Source: UBA4582 sp047629195
GTDB lineage: Bacteria; Pseudomonadota; Gammaproteobacteria; Pseudomonadales; Azotimanducaceae
Length of the DNA: 64,000 bases
Assembly (NCBI GenBank): GCA_047629195.1
Contig: JBLHWY010000006.1
Span: 1 to 64,000 of the forward strand
Direction: 5' to 3'
The notes below the pieces were generated by a model. That model had not been told where the DNA came from, searched no databases, and saw only the letters and a program-made list of their open reading frames with translations. Every line of letters starts with the position of its first letter. The first letter of the stretch is position 1. This document shows, piece by piece, positions 56,715-64,000 of this stretch. The position numbers and the translations under genes are program-made.

Positions 56715-57104
56715 CTAGAGCTGCAACCGAACCTCCACAGTCCTACGAGTAACAACGTCTCCTCCTCCACACTGACCCATGGAAGTTAGAATATAAAAAG
56801 TATCTGCGTTAACGACCTGAGATACACAGGCAACCGTTGCTGAACATCGCATCAACGCAGGGTCTGTAAAGTTAAAGGTTCGATCTACGCAGCTACTACC
56901 ACCCGCAGGTGGGATCGCGCGATTGAGTCCGAGATGGGCACCGCTTTCAGCCGCGAGGAATGCCTTTAAACCATTGATATCGTAACTGAAACTCTCACTG
57001 CTACCTTCCAACATTCGCGACATCGCAACCGACATCAAAGAAACGATGACAATAACGAAGATTGCTCCTACCAGACCAAGTCCCTTTTGTTTATTAAGGT
57101 ACAT
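56715..57104 (-). CDS. mshP: MSHA biogenesis protein MshP
   Basis: Small pilin-like accessory protein of 129 residues with an N-terminal hydrophobic helix (KGLGLVGAIFVIVIVSLMSV). The GLGLVGAIFV start and the cysteine-bearing C-terminal part (SSCVDRTF, MRCSATVACV, MGQCGGGD) fit MshP. The ATG at 57104 overlaps the end of mshO by 11 bp, which I prefer over an earlier in-frame start at 57152. It is the last gene of the operon in this window; no MshQ gene follows. Confidence 0.78.
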   Translation of the reverse strand: MYLNKQKGLGLVGAIFVIVIVSLMSVAMSRMLEGSSESFSYDINGLKAFLAAESGAHLGLNRAIPPAGGSSCVDRTFNFTDPALMRCSATVACVSQVVNADTFYILTSMGQCGGGDVVTRRTVEVRLQL

Positions 57105-57921
57105 TGCGTAATTGCACCTCGTGCTCAACACTGGCTGATTCACCAGAGACACTGAAGGTCAGATTCATTCTGACAATAGAATTTCGAGTTAGCGAATCGC
57201 CGCTGACATCGAAGGGTGAAACTGATGTAGCAAGACCATTGGCGAGTAACGCCCTGGCAGGAAGAGATACTGGCAAATCAGCAATATCTGGCTGCGCAGC
57301 AAGCAAACCGTAATCCTTATACCTAAATAGATTGTCTCCATCGATACAAAAGCTGACGGGGTCCGCAACAAGATAGTACCGTGACTGTATGGATTCGTTA
57401 CTGAACTGATAAGCACTAGCCATAGTAACAACGATTTCGTTATTTGCATTGGGCGCACCCAAAGTTGCGGCCGGAGACAGCATTCCTTCGGTTGTGTCAT
57501 AAACGTCATCCGACAGGGAATAGACTGCAACACGCCCAGTAGCGGCATCTAGACCGGGATTCATTCGCGCACTTACGAAGGTCGTGGCACTGGCTGAAAC
57601 CGGTAAAGTAATATAAGTTCCCGCAGCATTCACCGGCAAAAACTCAAAACAGGTATTTGAAGCATTGACTCTCACACTGTTGGGTAGCGCACTTCTTAGC
57701 TCGCGAGTAACACGCTCTGTTGTCACTCGTGCCGCACTGCCTATCGCCTGACGCCCTGTCATCTTACTAAAGGCTTCACTGCTATTGCGAATAATCCCTG
57801 TGCCTGCGATTGAAATAATTCCCATCAACACTATAACGACGACCAGCTCTATTAGTGTAAACCCAACTTGATTTACGATTTTCCAACCCAAACGGCGCTT
57901 CTTAGGAACTGATCGTGACAT
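57094..57921 (-). CDS. mshO: MSHA pilin-like protein MshO
   Basis: Minor pseudopilin of 275 residues with a type IV prepilin signature GFTLIELVVVIVLMGIISIA after a 20-residue leader, so it is cleaved by prepilin peptidase and assembled in the pilus tip or base. The rest is a C-terminal globular domain with little motif content (MTGRQAIGSAARVTTERVTR). Its ATG overlaps the mshD stop (TGATG). The name is by position and size. Confidence 0.82.
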   Translation of the reverse strand: MSRSVPKKRRLGWKIVNQVGFTLIELVVVIVLMGIISIAGTGIIRNSSEAFSKMTGRQAIGSAARVTTERVTRELRSALPNSVRVNASNTCFEFLPVNAAGTYITLPVSASATTFVSARMNPGLDAATGRVAVYSLSDDVYDTTEGMLSPAATLGAPNANNEIVVTMASAYQFSNESIQSRYYLVADPVSFCIDGDNLFRYKDYGLLAAQPDIADLPVSLPARALLANGLATSVSPFDVSGDSLTRNSIVRMNLTFSVSGESASVEHEVQLRNVP

Positions 57922-58478
57922 CAGTAATTACCTTTGTATGCACTAAAAACCAACGCACTGCCCGTAGGATGAGAAACAGTAACGGTAACAAGCTTGGCAT
58001 CATATGCTCCGTCTAAACCGTAAGCCGTCTGCTGAGCAGCATCAGCATAGGCAACAGACACCTGCACCCTATAACCAACATAGTTGAGCCGATCAACACC
58101 TTCAGCATTTTGGGGGGGAGAGTCATCAACACCGTCATAGTCATCAACATCATCAAACAATGCTCTGGACTCACCAGCATCAACTCCAATACTAGAACAT
58201 GCTGTACCACCTGGTTCACAGGCTGGGGCGCCACCCAACGGTGTTGCCTCATCAAACCGTCGCGCCAAAATTTCTTCCATATAAGCTTGGCCAAGCTCAA
58301 CAACTTTAACTTGCCAAAAAACGTCAGCACTTTTACCCGCTGAAAGCGATATCGTAAGGGCTAAACTAACCAATGCGACCGCCATGATAACGATCGCCAT
58401 AATCAATTCGACGAGTGTCGCCCCTTTACAGGTGATCAAGGATTTTCTTCTCAAAAAATTAGACGCAAGCACCGGCAT
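57921..58478 (-). CDS. mshD: MSHA pilin-like protein MshD
   Basis: Minor pseudopilin of about 185 residues. The N-terminal leader is followed by GATLVELIMAIVIMAVALVS, the prepilin helix with the Glu-5 equivalent. The C-terminal globular part is acidic with repeated Asp (FDDVDDYDGVDDS) and one Cys-rich bit (CEPGGTACSS). I start at ATG 58478 rather than TTG 58484. It overlaps the end of mshC. Assigned by position in the operon. Confidence 0.8.
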   Translation of the reverse strand: MPVLASNFLRRKSLITCKGATLVELIMAIVIMAVALVSLALTISLSAGKSADVFWQVKVVELGQAYMEEILARRFDEATPLGGAPACEPGGTACSSIGVDAGESRALFDDVDDYDGVDDSPPQNAEGVDRLNYVGYRVQVSVAYADAAQQTAYGLDGAYDAKLVTVTVSHPTGSALVFSAYKGNY

Positions 58479-59040
58479 GGACAAAACCGACGGGTGATAT
58501 ACAGATCAATCTAGGCGAATCAGTACCAATAGAAATTGCAACACCAACGGTTGCTCCTAACGCTACCCCACCCACTAATAAGGCCGAGATATTACCCAAA
58601 TCATCGTAGTTGACCACCAAATCATTTGCAGCCGACAAGGTGACTGGACCAGTTACGCCCGCAATGGAAATTGTATTGCCGCTATTGTTGTCAATTTGAA
58701 ATAGATTAGAAACGGAGCCTCCATCATCTTCCATAACGGCTAGCTGCCAAATACCCGCCACACTACTAATTTCTAAGGTAATGATATTTCCAGGCTTAAA
58801 AACGGCAATTCGTTGAGCTAGCCGTGCGACTGTAGAAATGTCTGCTGCAGTCGCAGCTGAATCAAATGAACTTACGCCAAACCATCGGCTGAAACTGGTC
58901 ACAGCTAAGATGCCAATCAGAACCAAGACAGCAACTAACTCAATTACAGTAAAACCGTCGTTTAAGTATTTATACTTCACAGATTGCAGCCCAGTGAGTA
59001 CGGCAGGAGCCCGACGACGTATCACAGCTAACTCAACCAC
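58459..59040 (-). CDS. mshC: MSHA pilin-like protein MshC
   Basis: Minor pseudopilin with GFTVIELVAVLVLIGILAV following an unusually long leader of about 27 residues. The frame begins with GTG at 59040; the exact start is uncertain. The globular part ends with a C-terminal disulfide-type pair (LICISPVGFVHAGACV). It lies between mshA and mshD. Assignment to MshC is by order and fold. Confidence 0.78.
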   Translation of the reverse strand: MVELAVIRRRAPAVLTGLQSVKYKYLNDGFTVIELVAVLVLIGILAVTSFSRWFGVSSFDSAATAADISTVARLAQRIAVFKPGNIITLEISSVAGIWQLAVMEDDGGSVSNLFQIDNNSGNTISIAGVTGPVTLSAANDLVVNYDDLGNISALLVGGVALGATVGVAISIGTDSPRLICISPVGFVHAGACV

Positions 59041-59058
59041 TCAGCTAGTCAGACCAGA

Positions 59059-59604
59059 CTAAGGCAGCGTGGCTGTAGCGAGCACGACACTACCGGTCGT
59101 TGATGAATATGTCAGTGTCGGTATCGTATCACCAGAAGCACTAATCTTACCTGTATAATAGTAAACACAATTAGGCGCTGCTGCGACTCCAGCAAAATCT
59201 GTGGTATTACCTATAACGTTAGCAGCGGCTGCTCGGGCGGTAATGTCCGGTGCACCTGCTTGTAAAACGTTCTGGAAAACTGCCACGCAATCATCTTCAT
59301 CGGTGACGGTGCTTGTGCCACCGCTGTTGTCAGCTGTACCGTAGGGATAACCTGCATCATTCACTCTCAAGCTACCAAAGTCGACAATGATCGTATCTTT
59401 AAGAGGCTCTCCTTCAGCAATCCATTGTGCCCGATACAAAGACATGCCCGATAGCAAACCGCCTTGGACACCGTTAACTACTGAGGTATGAGCCTCATCT
59501 GTAACATCCATGAATCTAGGTAGTGCAGTCGCAGCCATAATGCCTAACAGAATGATCACGACAACCAATTCGATAATTGTAAAACCCGCTTCTTGTTTTC
59601 TCAT
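59059..59604 (-). CDS. mshA: MSHA major pilin MshA-like
   Basis: Type IVa-type pilin of about 181 residues starting at ATG 59604, which has AGGAG 9 bases before it. The leader MRKQEAG is cut before FTIIELVVVIILLGIMAATA, the classic prepilin motif with Glu at +5. The C-terminal part carries two cysteines (DDCVAVFQN, PNCVYYYTG) for the pilin D-loop. Only one major pilin-type gene is present where vibrios have both mshB and mshA. A 174-bp gap from mshG upstream could carry its own promoter. Confidence 0.85.
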   Translation of the reverse strand: MRKQEAGFTIIELVVVIILLGIMAATALPRFMDVTDEAHTSVVNGVQGGLLSGMSLYRAQWIAEGEPLKDTIIVDFGSLRVNDAGYPYGTADNSGGTSTVTDEDDCVAVFQNVLQAGAPDITARAAAANVIGNTTDFAGVAAAPNCVYYYTGKISASGDTIPTLTYSSTTGSVVLATATLP

Positions 59605-59778
59605 TTCTAAATCGCTCCTGAAAATTGGCGTAGGCATATTTCCTACTAGATTTAAGTGTAGACAAGCAAATAAGTGTTCGATCGAAAGTTGTCAGAAATT
59701 TTTGGATTTTTTATACAGAAATGAAATAAAAACCTAGCTCTTAACGCATTTGGTTATCAAAAACCATGAATCAGTCAA

Positions 59779-61008
59779 TTAACCCCGAGCGGATGCTGCC
59801 GATGACAAGTCCCATAGAGGGAGGAACACGCCTAGTGCCAAAACCAGAATCATCGCTCCGATTCCAATGATGAGCACCGGTTCGATCGCATCAGCAAGCC
59901 CTTTAAGCTCGTAATCAACTTCCTGCTCGTAGAAGTCAGCCGCTTCACCCAGCATTTCATCAACACCACCAGTTTCTTCTCCGACGCTGATCATCTGTAA
60001 CACTAACGGGGTAAACAATTTCGAGGCGATGGATGCCTGCAAAAAGCTTTCTCCACGCTCTATACTTATTCTCATAGCACGAACATATCCGGCCATGTGG
60101 TCATTCCCCAGGGCATAACTGACAACGTTCAACCCCTGAATAATAGGTACGCCTGACTTTAGCATCATCGAAAAAGAACGACAGAATCTTCCCAAATGTA
60201 TACGCTCAAACAACCCACCGACAAGTGGCAAACGCAATTTCCACCTGTGCCAAATTAACCTGCCTTTATCAGTTGAAACCCAACGACGTACACCCAGTGT
60301 TATCATAGCGAAACCACCCAGTAGAAAGGGCCAGTATTCGAGCATGAAGTTCGAACCAGACATCAACAATTTTGTTTGCCAGGGTAACTCCGCTCCCATC
60401 TTCTCGAACACGCCAGAAAATGCCGGCAGGACAAATATATTAATAATGACCAAACCGATGCCCATGGCGATGATCACAAACGTGGGATAGCGCGTCGCTG
60501 ACTTAATACGTTTCATCGTTTCACGTTCCAACTCTAAATACGCGGCAATCTGCTGAAATGCTTCTTCAAGTCTTCCGCTATTTTCCCCAACATGAATAAT
60601 CGAAACATATAAATCTGAGAAAACATTAGGATGTCCACTCATCGCATGAGCAAGTGGATGCCCACCTTCAAGGTCCGATGCAAGTTCGTTGATCGTCTCC
60701 TTCAGCTTCTCATTTGTTGATGATTCCATTAGACCGTTCAAAGCTCGTAACAATGGAATGCCAGCTTTCGACAAACTGTACATTTGCCGACTGAACATAA
60801 TAAGCTCTTCAAGTTCTATCTTTCTCGAGCGAAAAAGAGAATTCAGGTCGAATTCTTCCGTAGACTTATCTGCAACCTCTTCGATTAAGATTGGCGTTAA
60901 GCCCGAGCCAATAAGCTCAGTCGCAGCGGCATCATCGTTGGCGGCATGGATTTTACCGACAATCGTTTTGCCTTGACCATCTCGGACCTTATAAGCATAG
61001 GTGCTCAT
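59779..61008 (-). CDS. mshG: MSHA platform protein MshG (PilC/GspF family)
   Basis: Inner-membrane platform protein of the MSHA machine. The 409 residues show two GspF repeats: FSRQMYSLSKAGIPLLRALN and FCRSFSMMLKSGVPIIQGLN. Three hydrophobic helices are visible (FVIIAMGIGLVIINIFVLPAF; WPFLLGGFAMITLGV; PVLIIGIGAMILVLALGVFLP). Its ATG overlaps the mshE stop by four bases (ATGA), so translation is coupled. Confidence 0.92.
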   Translation of the reverse strand: MSTYAYKVRDGQGKTIVGKIHAANDDAAATELIGSGLTPILIEEVADKSTEEFDLNSLFRSRKIELEELIMFSRQMYSLSKAGIPLLRALNGLMESSTNEKLKETINELASDLEGGHPLAHAMSGHPNVFSDLYVSIIHVGENSGRLEEAFQQIAAYLELERETMKRIKSATRYPTFVIIAMGIGLVIINIFVLPAFSGVFEKMGAELPWQTKLLMSGSNFMLEYWPFLLGGFAMITLGVRRWVSTDKGRLIWHRWKLRLPLVGGLFERIHLGRFCRSFSMMLKSGVPIIQGLNVVSYALGNDHMAGYVRAMRISIERGESFLQASIASKLFTPLVLQMISVGEETGGVDEMLGEAADFYEQEVDYELKGLADAIEPVLIIGIGAMILVLALGVFLPLWDLSSAASARG

Positions 61009-62807
61009 TGTAATTCAACACCTGAAGAAGCAGACTGCGATATATCAGTTTGATGAAGTGTACTTTGCTGAGGAGCTTCAGGAGAAGGAATGTCGTAGTC
61101 TTCTAATTCTCCCGCTACTCGCGCCACCTCTTCAATTGTAGTTTCACCTCTGAGAGCATATTGCATGGCGGCTTTATGTAGACGAACATAACGACTATCA
61201 CTGTTAGCAAGTGCATTAAGTTTCGTTGTATCACAGTCCCTCAATGCAGCAGCCATCTGAGGCGTTATCTCCAACATTTCAAATATGCCAACCCGGCCCA
61301 AGTAGCCAGTATTATTACAGCGCGAACAACCTTTACCTCTTTTAAAAACAGTCTTATCGCCATTTTTGTTTTTAACACCTCGACCAACAACCCACTCAAG
61401 GTCTATTTCATCTGGCTGATATTCTTCTATACAATACTCACAATTCTTTCTAATCAAGCGTTGTGCCAACACTGCCTTCAATGCAGCAGCAACTAGGAAG
61501 CCTTCAACTCCCATGTCAACTAAGCGAGTTGCACTTGATACTGCGTCGCTAGTATGGAGTGTCGAGAGCACAAGATGACCAGTCATCGAGGCACGCAACG
61601 CGATCTGAGCCGATTCCTTATCCCGTATCTCGCCAATCAACATAACATCAGGGTCCTGACGTAACGCCACCCGCAGGACTGTTGAAAAATCCAAACCAAT
61701 AGCGCTCCGGACTTGCACTTGATTGACTCTGGGCAGACGGTACTCAATCGGATCCTCGGAAGTGATTATTTTTCGTTCAGGAGTATTGAGCTCGCTTAAA
61801 GCACCGTAAAGAGTTGAAGTCTTACCACTTCCCGTTGGACCTGTTACCAGAATCAACCCGTTGGGCTTTCGAATAAGTCTTTGAAATCGTTCGAGCAATA
61901 TATGCGGCATGCCTATTCGATTGAGATCTGTCATTTGATTGGAATGGTCCAACAATCGCATGACCACTGCCTCACCGAACTGCAGCGGCATCGTAGACAG
62001 TCGAACATCAACCTTTTTGCCTTTAACTTCCATCTCAAACCTGCCATCTTGCGGCAGTCTTTTTTCAGAAATATTCAGCCCGCAAAGTAGCTTCAACCTT
62101 AATACCAGCGCTGCTGCGACACGAGTTTCTTTCATCACTTGCTCTTGCAGAACACCATCAACCCTCTGACGTATCCGTAGCACATCTTCATCGGGTTCAA
62201 TGTGAATATCCGAAGCTTTTATCTGAACAGCATCTTCAAAAATCGAGGTCAACAAACGCACTACTGGCGCGTCGTCTCCCTCCGTAGACAATTGATCCAG
62301 CTTAAAGATTTCCGATGCAACTCCAAGAGAAACTTCCAATTCTTCAGCATGATCTGCAATATCCTGAGTTCGACGATAAACAACATCGAGCGACGCTAGC
62401 AATTCACTTTCGCGTACCACGGCCTGCTTGATACTCCTGCCTAACAGCCTGGACAATTCATCTACTGCAAATATATCCATAGGATCGGTCATGCCAACTA
62501 AAAGATCTTTACGCTGATCCTCCAATATAATCGCACGGAACCGCCTAGCCATGGTCTCTGGTAGCTTTTTGACCAAATCAGCATTGAACTTAAACCGACC
62601 AAGATCGACAAAAGGTATATTAAGTTGCTTCGACAAAATCGCGAGCATTTGGTCTTCTTCAACGAAACCCATATCTGACAATGTTCGGCCGAGACGCTGA
62701 CCTGATTCTTTCTGCTGCGCTAGTGCCGCTACCAATTGATCTTCAGTAATGGCACCTTGTTGAATTAGCAGATCACCAATCCGTAATTTTTTGCCCGGTT
62801 GTGACAT
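61005..62807 (-). CDS. mshE: MSHA extension ATPase MshE
   Basis: Hexameric GspE/PilB-type ATPase driving pilus extension. An N-terminal MshEN domain (about residues 1-150) that in vibrios binds c-di-GMP through repeats containing RLG and LG-L is followed by the N2E linker and the ATPase core: Walker A LVTGPTGSGKTSTLYG, Asp box, Walker B MLIGEIRDKESA, His box, and four zinc cysteines (CEYC, CSRC). 600 residues, normal. Overlaps mshL end and mshG start. Confidence 0.94.
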   Translation of the reverse strand: MSQPGKKLRIGDLLIQQGAITEDQLVAALAQQKESGQRLGRTLSDMGFVEEDQMLAILSKQLNIPFVDLGRFKFNADLVKKLPETMARRFRAIILEDQRKDLLVGMTDPMDIFAVDELSRLLGRSIKQAVVRESELLASLDVVYRRTQDIADHAEELEVSLGVASEIFKLDQLSTEGDDAPVVRLLTSIFEDAVQIKASDIHIEPDEDVLRIRQRVDGVLQEQVMKETRVAAALVLRLKLLCGLNISEKRLPQDGRFEMEVKGKKVDVRLSTMPLQFGEAVVMRLLDHSNQMTDLNRIGMPHILLERFQRLIRKPNGLILVTGPTGSGKTSTLYGALSELNTPERKIITSEDPIEYRLPRVNQVQVRSAIGLDFSTVLRVALRQDPDVMLIGEIRDKESAQIALRASMTGHLVLSTLHTSDAVSSATRLVDMGVEGFLVAAALKAVLAQRLIRKNCEYCIEEYQPDEIDLEWVVGRGVKNKNGDKTVFKRGKGCSRCNNTGYLGRVGIFEMLEITPQMAAALRDCDTTKLNALANSDSRYVRLHKAAMQYALRGETTIEEVARVAGELEDYDIPSPEAPQQSTLHQTDISQSASSGVELQ

Positions 62808-64000
62808 CAGAAGCCCATCTTGCTAATGCGTTGTAGTGAATCAGAAACCTGCTCGTACTGCTTCTGCTCATCCAACACAATCGGCCGGACTAAAATAACC
62901 AACTCACTTTGTTGAGAATTTTTCCTTTTTTGAGAAAAAGCAAAACCAAGGCCAGGCACACCACCAAACCCGGGGGGCCCCGCAGTTTGATTGCCGCCAG
63001 AAGACTTCATCAACCCGCCAATAACGATAACCTGATTATTTTTAGCTCTAACGATACTGTCTGACTCTCGAATAGTACTGAGAGCCAGAGGTAAATTCAC
63101 TGTGTCATCACCAATTGTGACAACTTTAGTCTGATCATTAACCTCGCTCACTGTAGGATGTATATGCAAGATAACATCACCAGAACGGCTAATCTGCGGA
63201 GTTACATCGAGCGCAATACCCGAGAAAAATGGCGTTAGTGTGACACTTGGCGTCGTCGTCGTGGCATTGCCTGTTGTTGTTGTAGAAGTTACATCAGTAA
63301 CAAAAAACTCATCGGTACCTACTTTAATCACGGCCTTCTGGTTATTAATCGTTGCAATTCTGGGGCTAGATAAAACCTTTACAACTCCCTGGGTTTCCAA
63401 CAACTCCATGATGCCTGTAAAATCTGTCAACTGTAGCCCAACACCAAAAACACCACCTAACCCATCAGGATTTTGTATCCGCGGCCCATCCAACGCAGTA
63501 CTGACCAAACCACCATCAGCACCGCTTATTTGACCCAACTCACTCCAGTCAATACCGCTCTGAAAAGATTGACTCAAAGCCACCTCAAGAATCTTCGCTT
63601 CAAGAATTACCTGGCGCTGCAAAGACCGTTCTGACATCGCGAGAAAGCTCGCTACCGAAGCAATCTCGTTAGACATTGCTCTAACGACAATCACACCAGC
63701 CTGTTCCATTACAACAACATTTCGACCATCTCTACTGCCTATAATCGATTTGATAGCTAGTCTCAGGTCGCTCCACAATTTGGACGTATTCTCTGTCCTC
63801 ACTCTTGAACCAACCACCTCGCTAGAACCCTGGTTGCCGCCATTGCTTTCATTTGCATTGTTGGAATTTTGATTGTTTGAATTTTGATTGTTTGAATTAC
63901 CACCCGATCCAGCTTCCATTATGCTGCCTGTACTCACCCGCATTTCTGAAATACCATTACGCTGCAAGTTCACATAGTCGAGGGTAAATATTCTGGTCTG
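62807..64000 (-). CDS. mshL: MSHA secretin MshL, partial (N-terminus beyond window end)
   Basis: Outer-membrane secretin of the MSHA pilus. The frame is open to the last base (RIFTLDYVNLQRNG at the edge), so the signal peptide and N-terminal domains lie outside. Present are an N-domain (MSNEIASVASFLAMSERSLQ) and the secretin barrel region (VKVLSSPRIATINNQKAVIK, VIVIGGLMKSSGG, FAFSQKRKNSQQSELVILV). A low-complexity insert of Asn, Gln and Ser lies near the left of this part (63835-63905). mshE follows with a 1-bp overlap, so mshM and mshN, which lie between them in vibrios, are absent here. Confidence 0.9.
   Translation of the reverse strand, partial: QTRIFTLDYVNLQRNGISEMRVSTGSIMEAGSGGNSNNQNSNNQNSNNANESNGGNQGSSEVVGSRVRTENTSKLWSDLRLAIKSIIGSRDGRNVVVMEQAGVIVVRAMSNEIASVASFLAMSERSLQRQVILEAKILEVALSQSFQSGIDWSELGQISGADGGLVSTALDGPRIQNPDGLGGVFGVGLQLTDFTGIMELLETQGVVKVLSSPRIATINNQKAVIKVGTDEFFVTDVTSTTTTGNATTTTPSVTLTPFFSGIALDVTPQISRSGDVILHIHPTVSEVNDQTKVVTIGDDTVNLPLALSTIRESDSIVRAKNNQVIVIGGLMKSSGGNQTAGPPGFGGVPGLGFAFSQKRKNSQQSELVILVRPIVLDEQKQYEQVSDSLQRISKMGF
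63858..63900. repeat. 15-bp period repeat in mshL encoding an Asn/Gln/Ser-rich linker
   Basis: A TTTTGATTGTTTGAA-type unit is repeated with a period of 15 bp, encoding NNQNS repeats in MshL. It is a probable flexible linker expanded by slippage. Confidence 0.75.

Overview
The window looks like chromosomal DNA of a marine-type gammaproteobacterium. Gene content and order closely follow the Pseudomonas-like arrangement (gltBD / damX-aroB-aroK-pilQPONM / ponA / maeB / rpmE / priA-ftsN-hslV..hslU-DUF971 / ubiE-ubiB-hisI-hisE-tatABC / dtd-pip-typA / glnA-ntrBC), with base composition that looks moderate. No rRNA, tRNA, CRISPR array or intact insertion sequence was seen.

Layout: 1-412 is the 5' part of malate dehydrogenase (mdh, minus strand), then a long 594-bp gap rich in hairpins, then gltB-gltD (ammonia assimilation). 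Positions 7144-15757 hold one minus-strand block, pilMNOPQ-aroK-aroB-damX, divergent from the penicillin-binding protein gene mrcA. From 18449 come maeB, rpmE, priA, an ftsN-like SPOR gene and hslV, which has a near-perfect heat-shock (sigma-32) promoter. hslV and hslU, normally one operon, are separated by a 3.5-kb opposite-strand gene for a huge Ig-like lipoprotein. Positions 29750-33946 are a graveyard of three minus-strand genes (amidase, family-4 glycosyltransferase, MMPL/HpnN-like RND exporter) broken by stops, frameshifts, a 14-bp tandem duplication and a deletion fusing two of them. Positions 34075-39071 hold ubiE, ubiB (ubiJ not found between them), hisI, hisE and tatABC. Positions 39176-47344 are an accessory stretch: GST, acyl-CoA synthetase, VOC protein, a chemoreceptor paired with a YfiR-like periplasmic protein, 45-bp tandem repeats, and a TPP enzyme with a metallo-beta-lactamase-fold hydrolase. 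Then dtd, a pip gene whose catalytic serine codon reads glycine, typA, a PP-loop sulfurtransferase with a TusA protein, and glnA-ntrB-ntrC. Positions 56715-64000 are a compact MSHA-type pilus operon (mshL-E-G-A-C-D-O-P, minus strand) running off the right edge.

How it works together: glnA and ntrBC each carry a recognisable NtrC box and a sigma-54 promoter, so nitrogen limitation should raise both glutamine synthetase and its own regulators, feeding GltBD. Two type IV pilus machineries (PilMNOPQ and MSHA) and a chemoreceptor point to a motile or surface-attaching life. The most unusual items are the YfiR plus CHASE8-like chemoreceptor pair, the split hslV/hslU locus, the Ser-to-Gly proline iminopeptidase, and the decaying gene block.
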